Assembly: GCF_026676115.1 (NCBI RefSeq)
Contig: NZ_JAPONB010000008.1
Span: forward strand, 124,001 to 188,000
Direction of reading: 5' to 3'
Length of the DNA: 64,000 nucleotides
DNA from: Salinimicrobium sp. TH3
GTDB lineage: Bacteria > Bacteroidota > Bacteroidia > Flavobacteriales > Flavobacteriaceae
The notes beneath the pieces are model-generated. The model had not been told where the DNA came from. It ran no database searches and saw only the letters and a program-made list of their open reading frames with translations. The translations under genes were made by a program, and so were the position numbers. Of this stretch, positions 1 through 8,317 are shown piece by piece (positions within the stretch are counted from its first letter, which is position 1; the number at the start of each line of letters is the position of its first letter).

Positions 1-22
1 CCAGTTGCAAATAAAATTAATC

Positions 23-45
23 GGCACGGATTGCAAATCCGCGCC
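23..45. repeat. REP-like hairpin in intergenic DNA
   Basis: A stem CGGATT/AATCCG with loop GCA is extended by GGC/GCC across one A-C mismatch, and is flanked by CCAG (1-4) and CTGG (48-51). The central GCA resembles a Cys anticodon, but no D-arm, T-arm or acceptor stem can be folded around it, so I do not call a tRNA. The compact hairpin resembles REP sequences mobilised by RAYT/IS200-like transposases; no transposase is in the window. Without a downstream T-run it is a poor terminator for pyc. Confidence 0.4.
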
Positions 46-151
46 ATCTGGTTCTGGCTTTTGGCTGTGTTCTCGGTATAATTTTAATTAACTACCGCTT
101 CTCAAAATAAACTTGATCTTACAGCCAATAGTTCTCAATATTCATATGTCC

Positions 152-172
152 AATCTCTTATCTCATATCTCA
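152..172. repeat. Heptamer tract (TATCTCA-type, 3 units)
   Basis: Three successive 7-bp units (AATCTCT, TATCTCA, TATCTCA) lie 10 bp past the pyc stop codon. It is one of five heptamer tracts in this window that sit at gene 3' ends with different unit sequences. Confidence 0.6.
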
Positions 173-182
173 ATACCCGATA

Positions 183-3100
183 CTATTTAAGCACAACAAC
201 CAGGTCATCTGCGTAGACCATATCTCCTTCTTTAAGGATGATCTTATCAACTTCTCCCGAAGCATTGGCGGTGATAGTAGTTTCCATTTTCATGGCTTCG
301 ATCACAAACAACGGCTGATTTTTCTCCACTTTTTGCCCCGGCTCCACCTGTATATTAGACAGAGCTCCCTGTAGAGGGGCGCCTACCTGCTTCTTGTCAT
401 TCTTGTCTACTTTTTGATGTACCACTTTCTCTACCTTGACCGACTGGTCTTTCACCTCAACAGCGCGGGTTTGTCCGTTTACTTTGAAGAAAACCTTTGC
501 CATTCCGTCCTCATCTGTCTCTCCTATTGAAAGGAATTCGATCAACAAGGTCTTACCGCGGTCAAGATCTACAATGATCTCTTCTCCAGGTTCCATTCCA
601 TAGAAAAAGCTCTTTGTTGGTACATTCATTACACCTCCAAATTCCATATGGTGGTTGTAGAAATCTGTAAATACTTTGGGATATAATTTATAGGAAAGGA
701 AATCTGTGATCTCAACATTCCTGCCCATTCCTTCTCCAAAAGTTTTTTCAAATTCGGCAAATTCCTTTTCAAAATCAATGGGTTCTAGATGTGCGTTAGG
801 CCTTTCTTTGTATGGCTTCTCATCTTTAAGAACGATCTTTTGAATTTTCTCCGGGAACCCGCCATGAGGCTGCCCGAGGTCACCTCTAAAGAAACTTTTT
901 ACCGATTGAGGGAAGGAGATTTCATCCCCTTTCTCCAGGACATCTTCTATACTCAGATTATTGCTCACCAGGTACTGCGCCATATCTCCCACTACTTTTG
1001 AGCTGGGCGTAACTTTTATGATGTCCCCGAAAAGGTCATTGACCTTGCTATACATTTCGGTGATCTCATGGAAACGATCTGCAAGACCTAGACTTTCTGC
1101 CTGGGGTTTTAGATTGGAATATTGACCGCCTGGAATCTCGTGTTTATAAACCTCCCCCGATCCAGCTTTAAGTCCGGATTCAAAGGGGTAGTAATAGCTT
1201 CTTACTGCTTCCCAGTATTGTGAATATTCGTTTAATTTATCTGTATTAAAAGCTCTGCCGCGGTCATGGAACCTAAGCATTTCAACTATGGAATTAAAGT
1301 TTGGTTGAGAAGTAAGCCCGGAGAGTCCCCCAAGCGCCACATCCACTACATCGACCCCGGCCTCTATGGCCTTAAGATAAGTAGCCGCCTGTATTGAGGA
1401 GGTATCATGTGTATGCAAATGGATTGGAACATTAATTCTGGATTTTAGTGCAGATATCAACTCATACGCCGCATCGGGCTTCAGGATTCCCGCCATGTCT
1501 TTAATTCCTATGATGTGAGCTCCCGCATTCTCTATATCTTTACCAAGCTGGACATAATAGTCAAGATTGTATTTTGATTCCTTCGGGTTCATAAGATCCC
1601 CCGTGTAGCAAATAGTTCCTTCGGCAAGACCATTGGTTCTCTTTCGCACGTGGTCAATACAGGGTGCTATGGATTCCATCCAGTTAAGGCTGTCAAAAAT
1701 CCTGAAAACATCTATCCCGTTCTCCCAGGACTGCTCTACAAATTTTTCTATAAGGTTATCGGGGTAAGCAGTATAGCCCACGCCGTTAGAACCGCGAAGC
1801 AGCATTTGCATAAGAATATTGGGCATAGCCGCTCTAAGGATCCTCAACCTTTCCCACGGATCCTCTTTAAGGAACCGCATACACACATCGAAAGTCGCAC
1901 CTCCCCAAATTTCCATACTGAATACTTCCGGATGGTTTCGTGCAAAACCTTCGGCTACTTTTTCCATATCGTATGTACGCATACGGGTCGCCAGCAAACT
2001 TTGGTGTGCATCGCGCATAGTAGTATCGGTAAAATGCACCTTGCCTTCATGTAAAAGCCAGCGGGAAAATTTTTCGGGTCCGTATTCGGTTAACAGATCT
2101 TTGGTACCTTTTGGGTAGCCATTATCATCTTTAAAAGAAGGCACCACAGGGGTAATAAATTTCTTTTTTTCGCGGTTTTTGACATCGTCATTCCCATTGA
2201 TGATCACATCTCCCAGGAACTTTACCATTTTAGTGGCTCTGTTTCTGGTTTTTTTGATCTGGAAAAGTTCGGGATGTTCTTTTATAAAGTTCACCGTCAC
2301 ATCGCCCTCCCGGAATGTCTTATGCGACAGGATATTGTCAAGAAATCCAATATTTGTCATCACACCCCGAATCCTGAATTCGGCCAGAGCCCGTCGCATT
2401 TTTCGGCAGGCACCGTCAAGGGTACGGCTGCTTGCAGATACTTTTACAAGCATGGAATCAAAGAAGGGAGAAACTTTTACTCCCTGGTAAATACTACCGG
2501 CATCCAGTCTTATTCCAAAACCCGAGGCACTTCTATAGGTTGTGATGGTACCATAGTCTGGTTTGAAATCGTTGGTAGGATCTTCTGTAGTGATACGGCA
2601 CTGCAGGGCGAATCCATTCTTTTGAATAGATTCCTGGCTTTCGATCTTGATCTGTTTATCACTGAGTTTATATCCCCCGGCGATAAAAATCTGTGCTTTT
2701 ACGAGATCGATATTGGTGATGATCTCTGTAACTGTGTGTTCCACCTGGATTCGCGGATTCACCTCAATAAAGAAGATCTCTCCACTCCTGTCCACAAGGA
2801 ATTCGACAGTTCCAATATTATTGTAATCTACGGTCTTACAAAGTTTAACTGCATAATCGTAAAGGTTTTGTTTTACTTTTTCATCCAGTCCCATGGACGG
2901 GGCAAATTCGATCACTTTTTGATACCTGCGCTGGACCGAGCAATCGCGTTCGAAAAGGTGCACCAGGTTTCCATGATGATCACCTACGATCTGAATCTCA
3001 ATATGTTTAGGATCTTCCACAAATTTCTCGAGAAAAACCGTGTCATCTCCAAAAGCATTTTTAGCTTCCCTTCGGGATTCATTAAAGCCGTTTTTAAGGT

Positions 3101-3632
3101 CTTCCTCGCTCCTAATCACCCTCATTCCACGGCCACCTCCACCTGAAGCAGCCTTCAGCATCACCGGATACCCAATTTTATCGGCTTCTTCCAGGGCTAT
3201 TTCAACGGTTGTAAGATCTTTTTCGTTGCTTCGTATAACCGGAATATCATTCTTCACAGCAACTTCCTTGGCCTTTACTTTATCCCCCAATGATCTGAGA
3301 ACAGAGACTTTTGGACCAATGAAAATGATATCGTTTTCCTCACATTGTTTGGCGAATTCGGCGTTTTCAGAAAGAAATCCGTAACCCGGGTGAATGGCAT
3401 CCACACCATTTTTCTTTGCCACTTTAATGATGGCCTGTATATCTAAGTAAGGTTTAAGAGGATCTTTATCTGCCCCTATCTGGTAAGATTCATCGGCCTT
3501 GTATCTGTGGAGGGAGTATCGATCTTCGAAGGTGTAAATTCCTACCGTTCTTAACCCGATCTCGGTACATGCTCTAAAAATTCTTATTGCAATTTCTCCC
3601 CTGTTTGCTACTAAAACCTTTTTAATTTTCAT
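183..3632 (-). CDS. pyc: Pyruvate carboxylase
   Basis: Biotin-dependent carboxylation of pyruvate to oxaloacetate (anaplerosis), cytoplasmic. The 1149-residue chain has the full single-polypeptide architecture. An N-terminal biotin carboxylase/ATP-grasp region (1 to about 450) contains GGGGRGM at 164-170. A carboxyltransferase of HMGL-like TIM-barrel type starts near 545 with DTTMRDAHQS, and its HLHTHD metal-ligand motif is visible. A conserved PYC-type central region follows, then a C-terminal biotinyl domain with EAMKMET, placing the biotinylated lysine at K1115. Length matches the family. Monocistronic on the minus strand, preceded by a CAAAAATG-type palindrome and the yaaA terminator. The BirA ligase at 14.2-14.9 kb would modify it. 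Confidence 0.97.
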   Translation of the reverse strand: MKIKKVLVANRGEIAIRIFRACTEIGLRTVGIYTFEDRYSLHRYKADESYQIGADKDPLKPYLDIQAIIKVAKKNGVDAIHPGYGFLSENAEFAKQCEENDIIFIGPKVSVLRSLGDKVKAKEVAVKNDIPVIRSNEKDLTTVEIALEEADKIGYPVMLKAASGGGGRGMRVIRSEEDLKNGFNESRREAKNAFGDDTVFLEKFVEDPKHIEIQIVGDHHGNLVHLFERDCSVQRRYQKVIEFAPSMGLDEKVKQNLYDYAVKLCKTVDYNNIGTVEFLVDRSGEIFFIEVNPRIQVEHTVTEIITNIDLVKAQIFIAGGYKLSDKQIKIESQESIQKNGFALQCRITTEDPTNDFKPDYGTITTYRSASGFGIRLDAGSIYQGVKVSPFFDSMLVKVSASSRTLDGACRKMRRALAEFRIRGVMTNIGFLDNILSHKTFREGDVTVNFIKEHPELFQIKKTRNRATKMVKFLGDVIINGNDDVKNREKKKFITPVVPSFKDDNGYPKGTKDLLTEYGPEKFSRWLLHEGKVHFTDTTMRDAHQSLLATRMRTYDMEKVAEGFARNHPEVFSMEIWGGATFDVCMRFLKEDPWERLRILRAAMPNILMQMLLRGSNGVGYTAYPDNLIEKFVEQSWENGIDVFRIFDSLNWMESIAPCIDHVRKRTNGLAEGTICYTGDLMNPKESKYNLDYYVQLGKDIENAGAHIIGIKDMAGILKPDAAYELISALKSRINVPIHLHTHDTSSIQAATYLKAIEAGVDVVDVALGGLSGLTSQPNFNSIVEMLRFHDRGRAFNTDKLNEYSQYWEAVRSYYYPFESGLKAGSGEVYKHEIPGGQYSNLKPQAESLGLADRFHEITEMYSKVNDLFGDIIKVTPSSKVVGDMAQYLVSNNLSIEDVLEKGDEISFPQSVKSFFRGDLGQPHGGFPEKIQKIVLKDEKPYKERPNAHLEPIDFEKEFAEFEKTFGEGMGRNVEITDFLSYKLYPKVFTDFYNHHMEFGGVMNVPTKSFFYGMEPGEEIIVDLDRGKTLLIEFLSIGETDEDGMAKVFFKVNGQTRAVEVKDQSVKVEKVVHQKVDKNDKKQVGAPLQGALSNIQVEPGQKVEKNQPLFVIEAMKMETTITANASGEVDKIILKEGDMVYADDLVVVLK

Positions 3633-3679
3633 TTTATGAAGTTGCTTTTTTATTATTAAAGTATTGCTGCTGAAGATCC

Positions 3680-3699
3680 TTGAAAAATGTCATTTTAGG
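3680..3699. repeat. CAAAAATG-type palindrome, copy 1
   Basis: GAAAAATG-T-CATTTTA in the pyc-yaaA gap, a member of the dispersed palindrome family with core CAAAAATGnCATTTTTG. One arm is imperfect at its end. Confidence 0.5.
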
Positions 3700-3732
3700 G
3701 ACCTTATGTTGGTTCAGAAATTAAAAAGAAAA

Positions 3733-3751
3733 AAGCGGTGAGACACCGCTT
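3733..3751 (-). terminator. Rho-independent terminator of yaaA
   Basis: Perfect stem AAGCGGTG/CACCGCTT with loop AGA. On the minus strand it is followed by a T-rich run. It lies 35 bp past the yaaA stop and separates yaaA from pyc. Confidence 0.85.
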
Positions 3752-3785
3752 TTTTAAATACTTTAACAATAAACTGCTGCTGAAG

Positions 3786-4547
3786 CTACCTTGTAAAAAC
3801 AGGTTCGTTTTCATTCGAAGTTTCTTCAGCCGAATATCGATATCCATCGAGGTCAAAAGCTTTGATCCCCTCAAGTGTCTGTGCTTCAGATTCGATAATA
3901 TACCTAGCCATAGCACCACGGGCTTTTTTTGCGAAAAAGCTGATGATCTTTAATTTCCCGTTCTTAAAATCCTTGAATACAGGGGAAATAACCGGCACTT
4001 TAAGCTTTGAAGTATCTACAGCTTTAAAGTATTCCTGGCTGGCGAGATTCACAAAAAGTTCATCTTCTTTCAATTCCTTATTCAAAAAATCTGTCACCTT
4101 TTCCTGCCATACTTCATAGAGGTTCTTTTTACGGCCCACGTGCAGGGAAGTACCCATTTCAAGGCGGTATGGCTGCATGAGATCCAGCGGCCTTAAAATT
4201 CCGTAGTAGCCTGAAAGGATCCGCAAGGAATCCTGCATAAAATCCAACTTTTCAGAAGGAATTTTATAGGCATCAAGGCCGGTATAAACATCCCCGGCGA
4301 AAGCATAAACTGCGGGGCGGGAATTTTGTTTGGTATGTTCTTCAGAAAACTCGTGATAGCGGTTATAATTAAGGTCGGCAAGCTTGTCGCTAATACCCAT
4401 AAGATCGGCTATTTCCTTTTTGGACATTCTCGCCAGTTTTCGGTTAATGGAAGCTGTGGTTTCAAGAAATGACGGCTGGGTTCCTCTGGTAGTTGGTAAT
4501 TTGGATTCGTAATCCAGAGTTTTGGCGGGGGATACAACTATTTTCAT
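3786..4547 (-). CDS. yaaA: YaaA family peroxide stress protein (DUF328)
   Basis: A 253-residue protein starting [14 protein letters not shown], the diagnostic YaaA/UPF0246 N-terminus, and carrying the conserved segments [13 protein letters not shown] and [14 protein letters not shown]. Length is standard. In E. coli, YaaA lowers free iron during hydrogen peroxide stress and binds DNA; its biochemical activity in Bacteroidota is not established. It has its own terminator at 3733-3751 and a possible -7 box (TATTTTTG on the minus strand, 4580-4587), so it is probably monocistronic, downstream of rluD. Confidence 0.93.
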   Translation of the reverse strand: MKIVVSPAKTLDYESKLPTTRGTQPSFLETTASINRKLARMSKKEIADLMGISDKLADLNYNRYHEFSEEHTKQNSRPAVYAFAGDVYTGLDAYKIPSEKLDFMQDSLRILSGYYGILRPLDLMQPYRLEMGTSLHVGRKKNLYEVWQEKVTDFLNKELKEDELFVNLASQEYFKAVDTSKLKVPVISPVFKDFKNGKLKIISFFAKKARGAMARYIIESEAQTLEGIKAFDLDGYRYSAEETSNENEPVFTR

Positions 4548-4591
4548 GGAATTATCTTAGAAGGTTTTCTATTACCTCTCAAAAATATCAA

Positions 4592-4622
4592 ATCCCGACA
4601 AGATTTCCTGCCGTGCCGGGAT
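4592..4622 (-). terminator. Possible weak terminator downstream of rluD
   Basis: ATCCCG/CGGGAT stem with a long GC-containing loop. On the minus strand the hairpin runs into a T-rich stretch. The loop is long and there is no clean T-run, so it is only a candidate. A half-copy of the CAAAAATG motif abuts the rluD stop at 4647-4657. Confidence 0.3.
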
Positions 4623-4656
4623 TGTTTTTTACTATTGATAGGCTTATCAAAAATGT

Positions 4657-5712
4657 CTATTCATCAATGAATTCCTTTTGATTTTTCGCGTAGTTCCTCC
4701 ACCGCTCAATGCAATCTTCCATATCCTGCGGGACAGGAGAATCAAAACTAAGCCACTCCCCTGTTTCGGGATGTTTAAAACCAAGCGTTTTGGCATGCAA
4801 AGCCTGTCTTGGTAACACTTTAAAACAATTTTCTACAAACTGTTTGTACTTGGTAAATGTTGTGCCCTTAAGGATCTTGTCACCGCCATAGCGTTCATCG
4901 TTAAAAAGCGTATGGCCAATATGTTTTAAATGTACCCGTATCTGGTGAGTACGACCTGTTTCGAGTCGGCAGGAAAGGAGTGTGACATACCCGAGTCTTT
5001 CCAGAACCTTAAAATGGGTAACTGCCGGTTTTCCCTTGTCTTCATCCTCCCCGAGATACACTGTATTTTGCAACCTGTTCTTCGGGTGACGACCTATATT
5101 TCCTTCAATAGTTCCTTCATCCTCTTCTACGTTACCCCAAACCAGGGCTACATATTCGCGCTCGCTGCTCTTGTCAAAGAATTGCTTTGCCAGCTTTGTC
5201 ATTGCTTTTTCTGTCTTTGCAATAACCAGCAGGCCACTGGTGTCTTTATCGATCCTGTGAACAAGCCCTGGACGTTCATCGCTATTTTGCGGCAGGTTAT
5301 CAAAATGATATACGAGTGCATTGATAAGAGTACCGCTATAATTCCCGTGACCGGGATGTACTACCATCCCCGGAGGTTTATTTACCACAAGCAGGGAATC
5401 ATCTTCATAGATGATATCCAAAGGAATATCTTCGGGGGTAAGAAGGAATTCGTATGGTGGATGTTCGAACAACACCTGCACCACATCTCCCGGCTTTACC
5501 TTGTAATTTGACTTGACCGAAATCTCATTGACGTGAATATTGCCTTCTTTGGCTGCAGTCTGTATCTTGTTTCGGGTAGCTTTCTCGATGTAGTTCATCA
5601 AAAATTTATCTACCCTTAAAGGCTGTTGTCCCTTATCGGCTACAAACCGGTGGTGTTCATACAGCTCATCATCATTATCTTCCGGCTCCGGTTTATTGTT
5701 TTCAGAAATCAT
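4657..5712 (-). CDS. rluD: RluA/RluD-family 23S rRNA pseudouridine synthase
   Basis: Isomerises uridine to pseudouridine in structured RNA, most likely the 23S helix 69 sites typical of RluD. An S4 RNA-binding domain near the N-terminus (RVDKFLMNYIEKATRNKIQ onward) is followed by the catalytic RluA fold with HRIDKDTSGLLVIAKT, whose Asp is the nucleophile (about residue 155). I use the ATG at 5712, which overlaps the PASTA gene by 11 bp; an ATG at 5733 is possible and would add seven residues. An acidic Asn/Glu/Asp-rich leader precedes S4. Co-transcribed with the PASTA gene. RluD versus another RluA paralogue is inferred from the S4 domain and length. Confidence 0.92.
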   Translation of the reverse strand: MISENNKPEPEDNDDELYEHHRFVADKGQQPLRVDKFLMNYIEKATRNKIQTAAKEGNIHVNEISVKSNYKVKPGDVVQVLFEHPPYEFLLTPEDIPLDIIYEDDSLLVVNKPPGMVVHPGHGNYSGTLINALVYHFDNLPQNSDERPGLVHRIDKDTSGLLVIAKTEKAMTKLAKQFFDKSSEREYVALVWGNVEEDEGTIEGNIGRHPKNRLQNTVYLGEDEDKGKPAVTHFKVLERLGYVTLLSCRLETGRTHQIRVHLKHIGHTLFNDERYGGDKILKGTTFTKYKQFVENCFKVLPRQALHAKTLGFKHPETGEWLSFDSPVPQDMEDCIERWRNYAKNQKEFIDE

Positions 5713-6337
5713 ATTCTTCTTCTTCCAGGTCATTTATAATTTGATCTTCGGCAATGGAATCCTCTTCATCTTCCATTCCATATCTTTTTGAACCATCTGC
5801 CAGTACGAGATCAATTTTGGAGGTCTTCATAAGTTTCATCCCCGGCTCCAGAAGTTGCCCCCTGTGACGCATTTCCAGCACTACATCTTTAGCCACATCG
5901 GGCTTATAAGAAATGGTCCCTATTTCAAATCCAAGGGAACGCAAAGTTGGCTCCACCTGTCTTCGGGTTCTGCGGATTAGATTTTCAGGAATTTCAACTT
6001 TTGTAAAGCCAGAGGGATTCAGCGTCAAATAGATCTTTCTGTTTTCCTTTACCTCTTTCCCCGGAAGCGGCACCTGGTCGATCACCGAATAGGGCGGAAA
6101 ATCGGGATTATAATTAGCCGAATCCAGGATCTCCCTGCGCAATTCAAGTTCTGCAAGGCGCTCATCGACCTTGTCCAGGGACAAACGCTCAAGATTAGGC
6201 ACTGTAATTCTTTGATCCTGCCTGGTAGAATAATCTAACCACTGCAGCATGATAAACGCGATCAAAACAACCGCTAATACTGCCAAAACCAACTGTATTA
6301 AAAAGGTTTTGCTAAATAAAAATTTGAAAAAACTCAT
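5702..6337 (-). CDS. Membrane-anchored PASTA-domain protein
   Basis: A 211-residue protein with one N-terminal transmembrane helix (about 12-33, LIQLVLAVLAVVLIAFIML) followed by periplasmic PASTA-like repeats: ITVPNLERLSLDKVDERL near 43, a second around 110-125, and a third towards 180. The C-terminus is acidic. PASTA domains bind peptidoglycan or beta-lactams in Ser/Thr kinases and PBPs; here there is no kinase domain. Divergent from ddl, a peptidoglycan precursor gene, and overlapping rluD, which is the usual flavobacterial arrangement. A TATCTTTG -7 box lies at 6354-6361. The function is probably envelope-related; not established. Confidence 0.88.
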   Translation of the reverse strand: MSFFKFLFSKTFLIQLVLAVLAVVLIAFIMLQWLDYSTRQDQRITVPNLERLSLDKVDERLAELELRREILDSANYNPDFPPYSVIDQVPLPGKEVKENRKIYLTLNPSGFTKVEIPENLIRRTRRQVEPTLRSLGFEIGTISYKPDVAKDVVLEMRHRGQLLEPGMKLMKTSKIDLVLADGSKRYGMEDEEDSIAEDQIINDLEEEEYDF

Positions 6338-6353
6338 AGTTTAAAATAAAAAA

Positions 6354-6361
6354 CAAAGATA
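6354..6361 (-). promoter_or_regulatory. -7 box for the PASTA-rluD operon
   Basis: CAAAGATA on the plus strand reads TATCTTTG on the minus strand, a perfect Bacteroidota -7 box 16 bp before the start codon. No good TTTG lies 21 bp upstream. Confidence 0.5.
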
Positions 6362-6375
6362 TAAAAACAGGTGGG

Positions 6376-6408
6376 TTTGCAGACATTCATTTATAGTCGC
6401 TATTTTTG
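6376..6408 (+). promoter_or_regulatory. ddl promoter (TTTG-N21-TATTTTTG)
   Basis: TTTG at 6376-6379, 21 bp, then TATTTTTG at 6401-6408. This matches the Bacteroidetes -33/-7 consensus. The expected transcription start is near 6412, about 27 nt before the ddl ATG. Confidence 0.7.
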
Positions 6409-6438
6409 TTAACGCAAATAATCGGGCCATATTGAATT

Positions 6439-7416
6439 ATGAAGAAAAATGTAGCCATAGCCATGGGCGGCTTCTCAAGCGAATACCGCATTTCTATTAA
6501 CAGCGGTAATGTAGTATATAAAAACCTTGATCGCAGTAAATACAATCCCTACCGGGTACACATCCTGCAAAAAGAGTGGTTTGTCATTGGAGAAAATGAT
6601 ATGCCCTACCCTATTAACCGAAGTAATTTCACCGTCACAATAGATGGAAAACTTATAACTTTCGACTGTGTGTTTAACACCATTCACGGTACTCCCGGGG
6701 AGAATGGCCTCCTGCAGGCCTATCTCGAATTACTTGATATCCCGCAAACCTCCTGTGATTTTTACCAGTCGGCACTAACTTTTAATAAGAGAGATCTCAT
6801 TAGCGTGCTTAAACCCTTTGGAATACAAACCGCAGAAAATTTCTTTGTCGATAAAGGAGATGAAGTGGATCCCGACGAGATCATTGCCAAGGTAGGACTT
6901 CCCTGTTTTGTCAAGGCCAATAAGGCCGGCAGCAGCTTTGGGATCACAAAAGTAAAAACAGGCGAAGAAATTATTCCTGCCACCAAATTCGCCTTTAAAG
7001 AGGATGATGAGATCATCATTGAATCTTTCCTCGATGGAACCGAAGTCTCTGTTGGTGTAATCACACACAACGGGGAAATTTTTGCACTGCCGGTCACCGA
7101 AATTGTTTCTGAAAACGAGTTTTTTGACTACGAAGCAAAATACCTCGGAAAGTCACAGGAGATCACCCCGGCAAGAATTTCTGACGAGCAGACCAAAAAG
7201 GTACAGGAAATTGCCAAACTTATTTATCGAAAACTGAAGATGAAAGGCTTTTCCCGCTCTGAATTCATTTTTCACAACAATGAGCCACATTTTATTGAGA
7301 TGAATACTAACCCGGGGCTTAGCGAGGCAAGTATTTTACCACAGCAGGCGCGGGCAGCCGGCATTTCACTGGAAGAACTCTTTGGCAGTGCGATAGAAAC
7401 CGCCTTAAAATACTAG
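6439..7416 (+). CDS. ddl: D-alanine--D-alanine ligase
   Basis: ATP-dependent joining of two D-Ala for the peptidoglycan stem peptide, cytoplasmic. The 325 residues start MKKNVAIAMGGFSSEYRIS (N-terminal ligand-binding lobe). They continue with an ATP-grasp domain containing KANKAGSSFGITKVK and IIESFLDGTEVSVGV, and end with the metal/phosphate motif FIEMNTNPGLSEASILPQQ. Length and motifs are complete. Start chosen 31 bp after a strong -7 box. Followed by coaD after 38 bp holding a palindrome, probably one transcript. Confidence 0.96.
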   Translation: MKKNVAIAMGGFSSEYRISINSGNVVYKNLDRSKYNPYRVHILQKEWFVIGENDMPYPINRSNFTVTIDGKLITFDCVFNTIHGTPGENGLLQAYLELLDIPQTSCDFYQSALTFNKRDLISVLKPFGIQTAENFFVDKGDEVDPDEIIAKVGLPCFVKANKAGSSFGITKVKTGEEIIPATKFAFKEDDEIIIESFLDGTEVSVGVITHNGEIFALPVTEIVSENEFFDYEAKYLGKSQEITPARISDEQTKKVQEIAKLIYRKLKMKGFSRSEFIFHNNEPHFIEMNTNPGLSEASILPQQARAAGISLEELFGSAIETALKY

Positions 7417-7417
7417 G

Positions 7418-7441
7418 TCCTCAAAAATGTCTATTTTAGGA
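7418..7441. repeat. CAAAAATG-type palindrome between ddl and coaD
   Basis: Arms TCCTcAAAAAT and TATTTTaGGA around a GTC-containing centre, starting 1 bp after the ddl stop. It belongs to the dispersed palindrome family and could form a hairpin in the ddl-coaD mRNA. Confidence 0.55.
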
Positions 7442-7454
7442 TAAATTTTTTTCA

Positions 7455-7907
7455 ATGAAAACAGCTGTATTTCCGGGTTCTTTTGATCCCGTTACCCTGG
7501 GACATGTAGATATCATCAACCGCGGTCTTCCGCTTTTCGATGAGATCATTCTCGCAATAGGAATAAATTCAGATAAGAAATACATGTTTTCCCTTGAAGA
7601 CCGGGTGCGTTTTTTGAAAGAAACCTATAAAGATGAGCCAAAGATCAAGGTAATGACTTATAAAGGCATGACTGTGGATTTCTGTAAGTCGCAAAATGCC
7701 GGTTTCATCCTGCGCGGACTTAGAAACGCAATAGACCTGGAATTTGAAAAGACCATTGGGCAAACCAATAATAAATTAAGCGGAGTAGAAACTGTTTTCT
7801 TTATTACTTCCTCCGGAAAAAGCCACATTTCCTCTACAGTTGTTCGGGATGTGATACGCAACGGCGGAGATTACCACTTCATGGTGCCCGATGTGGTTAG
7901 GAAATAG
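7455..7907 (+). CDS. coaD: Phosphopantetheine adenylyltransferase
   Basis: Penultimate step of coenzyme A synthesis: 4'-phosphopantetheine plus ATP gives dephospho-CoA. The 150-residue protein has the nucleotidyltransferase signature GSFDPVTLGHVDI (8-20, including the TxGH motif) and the C-terminal ISSTVVRD motif (ISSTxVR). Both are diagnostic of CoaD, and the length is slightly below the usual 155-165. It follows ddl in the same direction. The stop codon is followed within about 10 bp by a heptamer tract and then a structured repeat array, in place of a simple terminator. Confidence 0.96.
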   Translation: MKTAVFPGSFDPVTLGHVDIINRGLPLFDEIILAIGINSDKKYMFSLEDRVRFLKETYKDEPKIKVMTYKGMTVDFCKSQNAGFILRGLRNAIDLEFEKTIGQTNNKLSGVETVFFITSSGKSHISSTVVRDVIRNGGDYHFMVPDVVRK

Positions 7908-7914
7908 CCGGTAG

Positions 7915-7952
7915 TTGATTGGGGATTGGTTAATTGGGGATTGGTGAACTGG
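7915..7952. repeat. Heptamer tract (GATTGGG-type, about 5 units)
   Basis: Units GATTGGG, GATTGGT, TAATTGGG (one 8-mer), GATTGGT, GAACTGG run on from 10 bp after the coaD stop. Confidence 0.55.
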
Positions 7953-7973
7953 AAAATATTGCTCCGTAGATAA

Positions 7974-8105
7974 TTGGGCTAAAGCCCCTTTTCCAAATTA
8001 TTCTTTATCCTCCGCCTGAAGTCGGAGGCAATTCATAGATCATTTCATACTTCCCCTCCTCCGGAGGGGTGCCGCCGACAGGCGGGGTGGGAAAACCCTG
8101 AATTA
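7974..8105. repeat. ~132-bp structured direct repeat, copy A
   Basis: Starts TTGGGCTAAAGCCCC and ends near ACCCTGAATT. It contains nested inverted repeats: GGGC/GCCC, CCTCCG/CGGAGG, CCCCTCC/GGAGGGG and a GCCGCC/GGCGG region. Copy B at 8139-8269 is about 90% identical by eye. In this copy all hairpin arms are intact. With copy B and the flanking heptamer tracts it accounts for most of the 410-bp gap 7908-8317; I see no gene there. GC is clearly higher than in other gaps. Confidence 0.8.
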
Positions 8106-8138
8106 TAAATACCTAAAAAATCATTCTCAGGTATTCGG

Positions 8139-8269
8139 TTGGGCTAAAGCCCCTTTTTCCAAATTATTTCTTTATCCTCCGCCTGAAGTCGAAGGCAATT
8201 CATAGATCATTTCATACTTCCCCTCTCACGGAAGGGTGCCGACAGGCGGGGTGGGCAAACCCTGAATTT
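8139..8269. repeat. ~131-bp structured direct repeat, copy B (degenerate)
   Basis: Second copy of the element at 7974-8105, same orientation, separated by 33 bp of AT-rich DNA. Two hairpins are damaged: CCTCCG now faces CGAAGG, and CCCCTC faces GGAAGGG. A GCC unit is also lost from the distal stem. This suggests drift after duplication. Confidence 0.8.
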
Positions 8270-8288
8270 AAAATCATTAATCTATCTT

Positions 8289-8316
8289 CTAGTTCCTAGT
8301 CTCTAGTCTCTAGTCT
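8289..8316. repeat. Heptamer tract (CTAGTCT x4) abutting a stop codon
   Basis: CTAGTTC followed by three exact CTAGTCT units. The tract ends 1 bp before the stop codon of the minus-strand TonB receptor gene, i.e. at its 3' end. Confidence 0.75.
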
Positions 8317-8317
8317 C

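Noticed and set aside
20-62. tRNA-Cys around the GCA trinucleotide
   Set aside because: Only an anticodon-like stem exists; no D-arm, TpsiC arm or acceptor stem can be paired.
2274-3146. 290-residue frame opposite pyc
   Set aside because: Antisense shadow of pyruvate carboxylase codons; no independent motifs.
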